Of a DNA stretch of 9,026 nt, positions 1 to 6,073 are shown one piece after another. Both the position numbers and the translations under genes were made by a program. Numbering within the stretch: position 1 is the first letter of the stretch; every line of letters begins with the position of its first letter. The notes under the pieces were generated by a model that did no database searches, was not told the origin of the DNA, and was given only the letters and a program-made list of their open reading frames with translations. Origin of the DNA: Bdellovibrionota bacterium (GTDB lineage: Bacteria; Bdellovibrionota; Bacteriovoracia; Bacteriovoracales; Bacteriovoracaceae); the NCBI GenBank assembly GCA_030836365.1, contig JAURQB010000143.1, forward strand, positions 1 to 9,026. The letters are read 5' to 3'.

Positions 1-450
1 AACATAATCTTTTCTTAAAGGGAAACCTGTCCAATCTTCCGGACAAAGAATTCTTCGATGATCTGGATGACCGACGAATTCAACACCCAGCATGTCATAT
101 GTTTCACGCTCTAAAAAATTTGCTGCTTTCCAAAGAGAACAAACAGATTCAACTTTTGGAAGATTGTTCTCGTCGCCTCTTGGAAGTCGAACTTTGAGAA
201 TTAGTTCTGTGTTTTTGATGAAACTAGCGAGGATGTAATTTACTTCGATAATTTGCTCTTCTGGATAATCAACACCTGAGACAACTTGAAGAACATTAAA
301 TTCATGCTCACCATTTTTGAGCGCTTCACAACTTGCTTTTAAGTGAGCAGCGTCAACAGTGATTGATTGGTCTCCAGCTTCAACTTCATTAACGACAGCA
401 TTAGCTCCCGAAACTTTTTCATTGATAAATGATGCCCATGTACTATGCAT
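1..450 (-). CDS. nuoC: NADH-quinone oxidoreductase subunit C (30 kDa subunit), 3' end cut by window edge
   Basis: This is a subunit of the peripheral (hydrophilic) arm of respiratory complex I, which passes electrons from NADH to quinone at the cytoplasmic face of the inner membrane. My reading of the reverse strand gives 150 codons without a stop, starting at the ATG at 450. The family signature is clear near the end: ERETYDMLG at residues 114-122, then HPDHRRIL at 128-135 and FPLRKDY at 143-149. The N-terminal half (about residues 1-90) is the usual poorly conserved alpha/beta region. Free-standing NuoC proteins usually end shortly after the FPLRKDY stretch, so probably only a short C-terminal tail is missing. 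The start overlaps the end of nuoB by 8 bp, so the two are likely translationally coupled. A fused NuoCD cannot be excluded, because the 3' end is outside the window. Confidence 0.93.
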   Translation of the reverse strand, partial: MHSTWASFINEKVSGANAVVNEVEAGDQSITVDAAHLKASCEALKNGEHEFNVLQVVSGVDYPEEQIIEVNYILASFIKNTELILKVRLPRGDENNLPKVESVCSLWKAANFLERETYDMLGVEFVGHPDHRRILCPEDWTGFPLRKDYV

Positions 451-925
451 GCTTCACCCACTTATTTCTTAGTAATCTTTCGTTTGCAATTTTCTTTTGA
501 AGAGTCATTAAGCCTTCGATCAACGCCTCAGGACGAGGAGGACAACCAGGAACATAAACATCAACTGGAATAATTTCATCGACACCTTTTAAAACGTGAT
601 AGCCGTGCTGCCAGTATGGCCCGCCTTTATTTGCACAAGAACCCATAGAAATTACATATTTTGGTTCTGGCATTTGCTCATAAAGAGTTTTAATTCTGGT
701 GGCCATTTTTAAGGTAACTGTTCCTGCGACGATCATTAAGTCAGACCTTCTTGGTGTTGCCATAAAAGCACCACAACCAAAACGCTCTAGATCGTGCTTG
801 GCCGCACCTGTTGCCATCATTTCAATCGCACAGCACGCGAGACCGAAGGTCATTGGCCAGAGGCTGTTTTTACGCCCCCAATTTAAAAAATCGTCAACTT
901 TTGCGAGTACAACACTGTCTTGCAT
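443..925 (-). CDS. nuoB: NADH-quinone oxidoreductase subunit B (carries Fe-S cluster N2)
   Basis: NuoB holds the terminal 4Fe-4S cluster N2 of complex I, which reduces quinone at the junction of the peripheral and membrane arms. The 160-residue protein has all four cluster cysteines: the tandem pair C31-C32 in FGLACCAIEMM, C97 in MGSCANKGG, and C128 in VPGCPPRPE. Other family blocks are present: TPRRSDLMIVAGT at 57-69 and GGPYWQHGYHVLKG at 101-114. An additional Cys at position 51 (RFGCGAF) is not a family cluster ligand. There is no signal peptide. The ATG at 925 is supported by an AGGAG Shine-Dalgarno site at 931-935 with 5-nt spacing. The gene overlaps nuoC by 8 bp. The next gene upstream is a metallopeptidase after a 121-bp gap, not nuoA, so nuoB appears to open this transcription unit. 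Confidence 0.97.
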   Translation of the reverse strand: MQDSVVLAKVDDFLNWGRKNSLWPMTFGLACCAIEMMATGAAKHDLERFGCGAFMATPRRSDLMIVAGTVTLKMATRIKTLYEQMPEPKYVISMGSCANKGGPYWQHGYHVLKGVDEIIPVDVYVPGCPPRPEALIEGLMTLQKKIANERLLRNKWVKHA

Positions 926-965
926 GGAGTCTCCTGAAGAGAAAATTTATGTGTTAATTTGGTTA

Positions 966-994
966 GTTGTACCGGCAATTGGCAATATCGTCAA
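966..994 (-). promoter_or_regulatory. Candidate sigma70-type promoter for nuoBC
   Basis: On the minus strand, a -35-like TTGACG (989-994; 5 of 6 to consensus) is followed by a 17-bp spacer and a -10-like TACAAC (966-971; 4 of 6). It lies about 40 bp upstream of the nuoB start, in the gap that separates nuoB from the metallopeptidase gene. No obvious intrinsic terminator precedes it, so some read-through from upstream is possible. This is a pattern match by eye only. Confidence 0.45.
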
Positions 995-1046
995 TGAACA
1001 GATGCGGAGACAAGAGGGATTTCTCTAGTTTTTTTTGGAGAATTTC

Positions 1047-1994
1047 TTAATGATTATCGCTAGATTCGTGTAGTGCCAAGAATGGTGAGCACCTTTTGTC
1101 TAAGTCTTTTTGAAGCTTCTCTCCCACTGATGAAGGAGATCGGCCTAAATACTTATAGCGCTCTTGATCATTTCGACAAACTCGGGACATGATTTGTTTA
1201 AATTCACGTAATGACGCAAGAGGATATGGCAGGCCATAAGCACTGCTGATAAAAGACGCTTCTCGACCACTTAAATAAGGAAAGTGATTCTCACTCAACT
1301 GAAATTGCTGAATTTCCTCCAAGAAAAGGGCTTTGAATTCACCAAGTTGATAAAAAGCGGACTTTCCTCGCTCCATGGAACGCTCTTTATTTGTAGGATA
1401 ATATACTCCTTGGCAATTTTCGTCTTTCAAGAACCGACTACGCATAATGTCGGCCATGACTGCACATTCATGCAGGTATGCTTGGATTTCACCACCTCTT
1501 CCCTCAAGCGTTGACTCAAGAAAGTCATGGAAATCAAAATGTTCTCCATAAGGATTGAATGCCTCTTTGTGAACGAAGTGAACAAGTTCATGAGCCAAGT
1601 CAAGCAGTGCATCCTCGATATGATGATCTGTATTTAAAAAAACTTGCGATTTTGTTTCATAGGTAACGGCCAACGGATCGCTTGCAGAAAAATGACGAAT
1701 AAGCGTCGTGTCCGTAATCGAGTGCTCGCCAGGATGAATCAGCTCAACAAGCTCCTTTCCCGCTTTTGCCGCTTTTAATTCTGCCTGATCAATAATTTCT
1801 TTTGCCACCGGTGATTTTTTTAAGACCTCAAGCAAAATACTTATAGACTCTTTGTGAGTACCGGCCAGCGTGGGCCAGCGCTGATTTTTATTTTCTTTAA
1901 CCGGGTCATTTTCCGTAAATAAAACTTGTTCTTTAATTGGCCAGGCCAAGCATTGAAGAGAAATAAAAAAACAAAAAAGAGCAAATTTGTGCAT
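1047..1994 (-). CDS. Predicted secreted zinc metallopeptidase (HEXXH family, unassigned)
   Basis: This exported protein has an HELVH zinc-protease motif in LAHELVHFVHKEAFNP. Numbered from a TTG start at 2000, the motif is H137-E138-x-x-H141, and from the ATG used here it is two lower. In zinc peptidases the two His bind zinc and the Glu activates water. A Glu-rich stretch about 30 residues later (EGRGGEIQAYLHE; E171 in the first numbering) could supply the third ligand, as in gluzincins, but that residue is a guess. The N-terminus (MHKFALFCFFISLQCLAW) is a Sec signal peptide with no proper lipobox, so the product is probably periplasmic or secreted. ATG at 1994 is chosen because it begins directly at the signal peptide; TTG at 2000 is the only other option, since an in-frame TAA lies just before it. 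I do not recognise the subfamily or substrate. It sits downstream of the lipoprotein operon after a gap of about 115 bp. Confidence 0.75.
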   Translation of the reverse strand: MHKFALFCFFISLQCLAWPIKEQVLFTENDPVKENKNQRWPTLAGTHKESISILLEVLKKSPVAKEIIDQAELKAAKAGKELVELIHPGEHSITDTTLIRHFSASDPLAVTYETKSQVFLNTDHHIEDALLDLAHELVHFVHKEAFNPYGEHFDFHDFLESTLEGRGGEIQAYLHECAVMADIMRSRFLKDENCQGVYYPTNKERSMERGKSAFYQLGEFKALFLEEIQQFQLSENHFPYLSGREASFISSAYGLPYPLASLREFKQIMSRVCRNDQERYKYLGRSPSSVGEKLQKDLDKRCSPFLALHESSDNH

Positions 1995-2018
1995 GCCCAA
2001 TTAATCGGTCAAAAAATT

Positions 2019-2024
2019 ACCTCC
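2019..2024 (-). promoter_or_regulatory. Strong but displaced Shine-Dalgarno site of the metallopeptidase gene
   Basis: The minus strand reads GGAGGT here, a near-perfect ribosome-binding site, but it lies 24 nt from the ATG at 1994 and 18 nt from the TTG at 2000. A TTG codon (2010-2012) sits at ideal spacing in the same frame, yet it runs into TAA after three codons (TTG ACC GAT TAA). The start of translation here is therefore uncertain. Confidence 0.4.
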
Positions 2025-2072
2025 ATAAAAAAAAGGTGCGGATCTTGGACGATAACGGAGTTTTTTGCTCAA

Positions 2073-2078
2073 ATTATA
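2073..2078 (-). promoter_or_regulatory. Possible -10 element upstream of the metallopeptidase gene
   Basis: A perfect TATAAT occurs on the minus strand in the 111-bp AT-rich gap between the COG3014-like gene and the metallopeptidase gene. No good -35 hexamer is found 16-18 bp upstream and there is no extended -10 TG. It could be a weak or activator-dependent promoter, or chance in AT-rich DNA. The rest of the gap shows no clear hairpin. Confidence 0.25.
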
Positions 2079-2111
2079 AATAGATATTAGCGGATAAAAT
2101 TTTGGGCGCAT

Positions 2112-3722
2112 TTATAAACGTACGTTGAAAATATTTTTCTGATTCTCTTTGATAACGACAGGGCCAAAAGTGCTCGTGCCCCCCATCGTCACGTGCTCAT
2201 GAATTTTAATGTTGTACGTTCCGGCCGGTAGATGTACATGCGAGAGACGAATATTTTGCGGAAGAGTACTCCAGTAGCGCGTGTCCGCAGCTTCACTTTC
2301 AGCGATGAGTTTGGCACTGGCCATGTATTGAAAAACTGCAATTTGCTTGGCCAAAAATTCAGCATTATTTTTTTTCATGGATTTATAAGTCGTGATCGCC
2401 GCGGTGATCGCCAAAATATGCTTCCACGCCAGGCGCGCCCCCAAACTCACTGCTCGTCTAGCGGAATGAAAGCTCGTTGAGGCAGCGGCCACTTCATTGA
2501 GCGGGTTGGCGATGTGAAGCGGTGTGCGCAAAACTTCACGACCATCTTCAGCGTGAAAAGAAACTTCCGCAGGAAATAGAGGATCTACTTTTTCAATGAC
2601 GGGCACATCAAAACTAATCGCGAGCTCCGTTGCTGCCGCAAGACCGAGTCTCACTCCAAATTCAACTCCAACAGGACTATAGTAATTTGGTGGCGGCAGT
2701 AATCCTAGCGCACTTGAAGCAAATAATGTGATCAGGCTTGCCCCCATTCGGGCCGCGCGTTTTTGCTCCGGAGTCGAGTCCGGGCCGGCCAATGCGCGCG
2801 CGATAGAATAATACTCACGCTTTGGTTTTTTTTCGCCCATTAATCCCTCTTCCCAAACAATCATCAGGTTATGTTTTTTGGATGAATTTTTTTTCAGGTG
2901 GCGAATCTTCATTTCGATAAAACTTTTGAGGGAGTTCGCCTCATCGGTAAGAGAAATAAAACTAGAGTCTCGTTTACCGCCAAAAAAAGATTTTTTAAAT
3001 TCCTTTGCCAGCTTGTTAATCGATTCATAAGGAGCATAAAAACTTGGTAAAATTTTAAGCGCTTGTTCATACAAATAAATCGCCGTTTGACGGTCATTTC
3101 GAGTACCAATCATCTCATGAATAAAACCGCCTCCAAGTTTGGCGAGTAGGTCGTGTTGAAAGACTTCTGTTTTTGCGTCTCGACGGACGTTTTCCATAAA
3201 ACCATCCCAACTGACAACCGTCGCTCTCGCCGCATATAGATACGCGCTTTTTTCATCACGAGAAAGTGCGCGCGTACTAAAACCTGATTCAGTCCCAGCA
3301 TCAGCGAAAATGGATTCATCACTTTGAGAGAGAATTGCACGATTTAGAGCGAGGTAAAAATACATGGCCGATCGCTCATAAATATCACCTTGATAGTTTT
3401 TGGAGAGATCATTGGTCATCGCCGTTTTCAGCTGATTTGAAATACTCACGGTGAACATCGCATCATCAATTTCTTTTGCCTGATTTAGGTGATAGATCGC
3501 CATGGATGGCACGCCCTTGAGATGATAGGCCATGCCGAGTTCGAGGTTTTTTAAGTAGCGATTTTGTTCATCATTAAAAAATGAATTATTTTCAATGAAG
3601 GAAATCGCTCCATCATAATTTCCCACGCGAATCAGCTCTCGCAAACCAGCACGATCATTGATCCCGGAGCTTGAGCAACTGACGAGAACACAAGATAAAA
3701 AAAGAATGAAAAAATAGTTCAC
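2112..3722 (-). CDS. COG3014-like outer-membrane lipoprotein with TPR-like N-terminal half
   Basis: The product is a 536-residue lipoprotein. Its signal peptide ends in lipobox LVSC (Cys16) followed by SSS, which predicts outer-membrane sorting by the E. coli Lol rule. Residues about 25-90 and 210-240 look like TPR helices (VGNYDGAISFIENN; AIYLYEQALKILPSFYAPYE). The C-terminal part contains TRYWSTLPQNI and HLPAGTYNIKI (about 481-508), which resembles the conserved end of the uncharacterised COG3014 family; that assignment is from memory of the family pattern. Three fairly hydrophobic stretches (about 326-342, 351-370 and 424-445) are unusual for a periplasmic TPR protein. The start is GTG at 3722, just before the signal peptide; the SD is weak (GGTAAA-like), so coupling to the preceding LpoB-like gene, 8 bp away, is likely. 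It is the last gene of the lipoprotein operon. The molecular function is unknown. Confidence 0.7.
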   Translation of the reverse strand: MNYFFILFLSCVLVSCSSSGINDRAGLRELIRVGNYDGAISFIENNSFFNDEQNRYLKNLELGMAYHLKGVPSMAIYHLNQAKEIDDAMFTVSISNQLKTAMTNDLSKNYQGDIYERSAMYFYLALNRAILSQSDESIFADAGTESGFSTRALSRDEKSAYLYAARATVVSWDGFMENVRRDAKTEVFQHDLLAKLGGGFIHEMIGTRNDRQTAIYLYEQALKILPSFYAPYESINKLAKEFKKSFFGGKRDSSFISLTDEANSLKSFIEMKIRHLKKNSSKKHNLMIVWEEGLMGEKKPKREYYSIARALAGPDSTPEQKRAARMGASLITLFASSALGLLPPPNYYSPVGVEFGVRLGLAAATELAISFDVPVIEKVDPLFPAEVSFHAEDGREVLRTPLHIANPLNEVAAASTSFHSARRAVSLGARLAWKHILAITAAITTYKSMKKNNAEFLAKQIAVFQYMASAKLIAESEAADTRYWSTLPQNIRLSHVHLPAGTYNIKIHEHVTMGGTSTFGPVVIKENQKNIFNVRL

Positions 3723-3730
3723 GCGTTTAT

Positions 3731-4333
3731 TTACCAGCCGTATTTACTCTCTTCTGAGTACTTTGAAAGCTTCGTTCGCACACGCATCACTTCAACGCCT
3801 TTTTCAATATCCGTCATTCTTATGTTAACAGAATATTGTTTAATCGTTTTTCCATCTCGAGTTGCAGGCTTCATGTAAACATTTCCAAAAATAATTAAGT
3901 CAGCACCCGTTTGCTTGCCAACTTCCTTTCTTGTTTCCTCACTAACCATGTCGCCATTTTGATAATTAATTTCGTTTAAAATGGCCTCACGTGCTGCCTC
4001 ATCAACGAGAATAAATTCTCCGCTGGCAGAGATTTCATTGAGAAATTCATCATTAATATCATTAATCGGAAAATAAGGTTCGCTAGTTAAGTTTTTCACT
4101 TCTCCGACAAATACTGTTGGCGTTCCACCATGATTTCGACGGTAACGTTTATATCCTTTGTGCTTTGTCATTTGTGCCAAAACTTCTTGAACAACGTTTT
4201 CGGTATCCTGAGCAAGCCATTTATTTGTAATCGTTAATGCCTTCTCATCACTTTCTTTTGAATCCACCCTTTTTGCCTCAAATGAACCACAAGATACTAA
4301 GGTCAATGCTGATAATAATAGTAAAAACTTCAT
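3731..4333 (-). CDS. lpoB: LpoB-like lipoprotein (penicillin-binding protein activator family)
   Basis: In E. coli, LpoB is an outer-membrane lipoprotein that reaches through the periplasm to stimulate the peptidoglycan synthase PBP1B. This 200-residue protein has a lipobox LVSC (Cys15) followed by GSF, and a domain that matches the LpoB pattern: PTVFVGEVKNLTSEP at 72-86, SGEFILVDEAAREAILNEI at 104-122, then KEVGKQTGADLIIFGNVY at 136-153. Unlike E. coli LpoB, it lacks a long Pro-rich linker between Cys15 and the domain. The segment at 30-56 looks helical instead. The ATG at 4333 has an AAGGAG site 6 nt upstream (4340-4345). It is the third gene of the four-lipoprotein operon. Family membership is fairly secure; PBP activation in this organism is inference, since related domains (CsgG/TolB-N-like) do other jobs. 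Confidence 0.78.
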   Translation of the reverse strand: MKFLLLLSALTLVSCGSFEAKRVDSKESDEKALTITNKWLAQDTENVVQEVLAQMTKHKGYKRYRRNHGGTPTVFVGEVKNLTSEPYFPINDINDEFLNEISASGEFILVDEAAREAILNEINYQNGDMVSEETRKEVGKQTGADLIIFGNVYMKPATRDGKTIKQYSVNIRMTDIEKGVEVMRVRTKLSKYSEESKYGW

Positions 4334-4349
4334 CTATTTCTCCTTCAAC

Positions 4350-5012
4350 TTAAATTTTTAAATCTTCTTTGGCGCGAGCAACGGCACGTCTAACGTCTTC
4401 GCGGCTCATTTTTTCTTTAGTGACGGTTTCTAATTTTTTCTCGACCTGCTCAATTCCTCGATTTAAGTTTGCTCGAGGAATTTGAATAAGGGCCGCGCAC
4501 GTATAGGCGTTGTAATCTTTTTTCGCGCCTAGATCTTTTTGGTAAAATCTTTTTTCCCAATAAGTCTTTCTTACTTTTGCCCCATGAATGGACATTGAAA
4601 CAGAAGCGCTCATTTCACTCTGCACTTTTTCCATTAAAGCTTTTACTTCAGGATTATTTTCATCGATGGAAGAATTACCGTTTATTTCGGCCATTAACTC
4701 TGTGTTAATTTTTGTCGCTATTTCACCGGCAATGTCACTTTTGGCGTTTGCCTTCGCGAGATTACAAGCAATTTTTCTTCCCACTTTTGGTTCTGTTTCA
4801 TTGGAATAATACCAATTTGTTTTTGTGTCCTCATTGTTTTCATTGGCCCAACCTTGAGCATCTTCAATCCAACCCGGCCGATACTTCGAGTTTGAATCTT
4901 TTACAACGTAGTCTCGTTCTATATCCTCGTGCCGTTCATCTTCATACTTTTTTGATGATGAGCAGCTGACAACGGCCAAAGACAAGAGAAAAACAAGGGT
5001 TAATTTCTGCAT
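4350..5012 (-). CDS. Short LPP20-like lipoprotein
   Basis: The product is a 220-residue lipoprotein with lipobox VVSC (Cys17) followed by SSS, so probably anchored in the outer membrane facing the periplasm. After a charged linker (about 20-44, rich in Asp/Glu/Lys) comes RPGWIEDAQGW (45-55), then a helix of the LPP20 type, CNLAKANAKSDIAGEIATKI (83-102), and a strand-like YTCAALIQIPR (170-180). The C-terminus (about 185-220) is a charged helix. Two Cys, C83 and C172, could pair. The LPP20 assignment rests on the W-x-x-D...A-x-A-x-A-x-x-I layout, which the neighbouring gene shows more clearly. ATG at 5012 has an AGGAG site 6 nt upstream (5019-5023) that overlaps the preceding stop codon. The gap to the next gene is 16 bp. 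The precise function is unknown. Confidence 0.65.
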   Translation of the reverse strand: MQKLTLVFLLSLAVVSCSSSKKYEDERHEDIERDYVVKDSNSKYRPGWIEDAQGWANENNEDTKTNWYYSNETEPKVGRKIACNLAKANAKSDIAGEIATKINTELMAEINGNSSIDENNPEVKALMEKVQSEMSASVSMSIHGAKVRKTYWEKRFYQKDLGAKKDYNAYTCAALIQIPRANLNRGIEQVEKKLETVTKEKMSREDVRRAVARAKEDLKI

Positions 5013-5021
5013 TAAATTCTC

Positions 5022-5966
5022 CTAATTAATGTTTAAATTTTCTAAGTTTTCAAAAATAACGTTCATAAATGTCAGGCGTGCGCGCTCAGCGAGTTGGCCC
5101 CAGTTGCGCCCACTGGTTTTCAGATGATGATTAATATTTCCCACGAGTTTTTCGCCTCGAAAAACATCAATATTAATTTCAAACTCCTTTTTTAGATAAC
5201 CATCAATTTTGATGGGCAAACTTCGCTCAAAAATATTTCCCTTCAAAGAATACTTTCGTACAGAGCGGCCAAAGCGGTAACCATTTTTGATCAGTAAATC
5301 TTTAATATAGTTATTCATCGTGTCTTTTAAATCAGAATTTCCACTCCAAGAAAAATCAATCTCCACCGGCGAGCTAAACTTTTCTAATGCGGCGGCAACA
5401 AAACCAGCTTCTTTTGGTGCGTAGGTGTATTCGGTGTCGCTGACAATACGCCATTGAGTAAGTAGAGGGTATAGCTTTGGATAGATTTTTTTGGCGCGAA
5501 TTAAATCACTTCGTTTTCCCGAGTTAAATAATACTTTCAATTCTGAGGCGAGAGGATCAAGCTGCTCTTTAATTTTTTTTTGGGTGGCACGGCGATCAAG
5601 TCCCGCTAAAGCGTAAACTTCATTTTTATTTTTCTTTTTCCAATGCTCAAGAATTTTGACGTTTTCTAAATTTTGCTCACTACTCTCAACTATTTCATTT
5701 AAATAATTTTCTTTTACTTCCGCGCCGGTTTGAAATGTTTCAGAAGATTTAAGCTCGGTTGTGATTTCCGTTTGAAATATTTTGGCAATTTCGGCCCGCG
5801 CTCTCGCGTCAGCAACTTTAATAGATTTTGCTTCACCAACCCCGCAAAGATATTTTTCACCACAAAAAATCGTCGCATCGGCCATCCAGGAAGGAGCATC
5901 TTCCGTTTCATATTCCGGCGCGGAGGAACAGGAGATGATAAAAAGTGAGATCAAAATTAATTTCAA
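5022..5966 (-). CDS. LPP20-family lipoprotein, long form
   Basis: This 314-residue lipoprotein opens the lipoprotein operon. The very short signal peptide ends in lipobox IISC (Cys13) followed by SSAPEYE. The LPP20 core is clear: APSWM at 24-28, YLCGVGEAKSIKVADARARA at 39-58, the helix EIAKIFQTEI at 59-68, and VYALAGLDRR at 117-126. A second part (about 195-310) with alternating strands and a C-terminal helix is not recognised. C35 and C41 could form a disulfide. LPP20 proteins include Helicobacter Lpp20 and the flagellar outer-membrane proteins FlgP, but no flagellar gene is nearby. The start is TTG at 5966, supported by AAGGA at 5975-5979 with 8-nt spacing and by the signal peptide beginning there. 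The next gene follows after 9 bp. Confidence 0.72.
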   Translation of the reverse strand: MKLILISLFIISCSSAPEYETEDAPSWMADATIFCGEKYLCGVGEAKSIKVADARARAEIAKIFQTEITTELKSSETFQTGAEVKENYLNEIVESSEQNLENVKILEHWKKKNKNEVYALAGLDRRATQKKIKEQLDPLASELKVLFNSGKRSDLIRAKKIYPKLYPLLTQWRIVSDTEYTYAPKEAGFVAAALEKFSSPVEIDFSWSGNSDLKDTMNNYIKDLLIKNGYRFGRSVRKYSLKGNIFERSLPIKIDGYLKKEFEINIDVFRGEKLVGNINHHLKTSGRNWGQLAERARLTFMNVIFENLENLNIN

Positions 5967-5993
5967 AATTTAAGTCCTTTTAAATTTCAATTA

Positions 5994-6022
5994 ATTGTAA
6001 GGGAAAAGTTATATTTGAACAA
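5994..6022 (-). promoter_or_regulatory. Candidate promoter of the four-lipoprotein operon
   Basis: The minus strand has TACAAT (5994-5999; 5 of 6 to the -10 consensus), a 17-bp spacer, and TTGTTC (6017-6022; 3 of 6 to the -35). The -35 region touches the T-tract of the sodB terminator, so the two transcription units are packed back to back. TATAAC slightly upstream is an alternative -10. This is a visual match only. Confidence 0.35.
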
Positions 6023-6047
6023 AAAAAAAGGGAGACCGAAATCTCCC
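6021..6047 (-). terminator. Intrinsic terminator of sodB
   Basis: On the minus strand, GGGAGATTTCGGTCTCCC (6030-6047) folds into six Watson-Crick pairs plus one T-G wobble closing a TTCG tetraloop. It is followed directly by nine T residues (6029-6021). It lies 26 nt after the sodB stop. There is no T-run on the other side, so it should act only on minus-strand transcription. Confidence 0.92.
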
Positions 6048-6073
6048 TATTAAAAACAATTAAATTGTGTATT

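Noticed and set aside
699..1028. Plus-strand open frame of 109 codons opposite nuoB
   Set aside because: It is antisense to a certain nuoB gene, has no SD site, and its protein shows no family pattern; it is not nuoA either.
1005..1040. Possible plus-strand terminator (AGAG-loop-CTCT followed by T8)
   Set aside because: The stem is only 4 bp and there is no plus-strand gene for it to serve.
2019..2070. Terminator after the lipoprotein operon, suggested by the T8 run on the minus strand near 2027-2035
   Set aside because: I could not find a self-complementary stem in front of the T-run.
4588..4969. Two plus-strand open frames opposite the short LPP20-like gene
   Set aside because: They are shadows of a gene with lipobox, SD and operon context, and show no start signals of their own.
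5022..6022. Flagellar gene cluster (FlgO/FlgP-type) because of the LPP20 proteins
   Set aside because: No flagellar structural or assembly gene is present in the window, and the LpoB-like and COG3014-like partners fit a cell-wall role at least as well.
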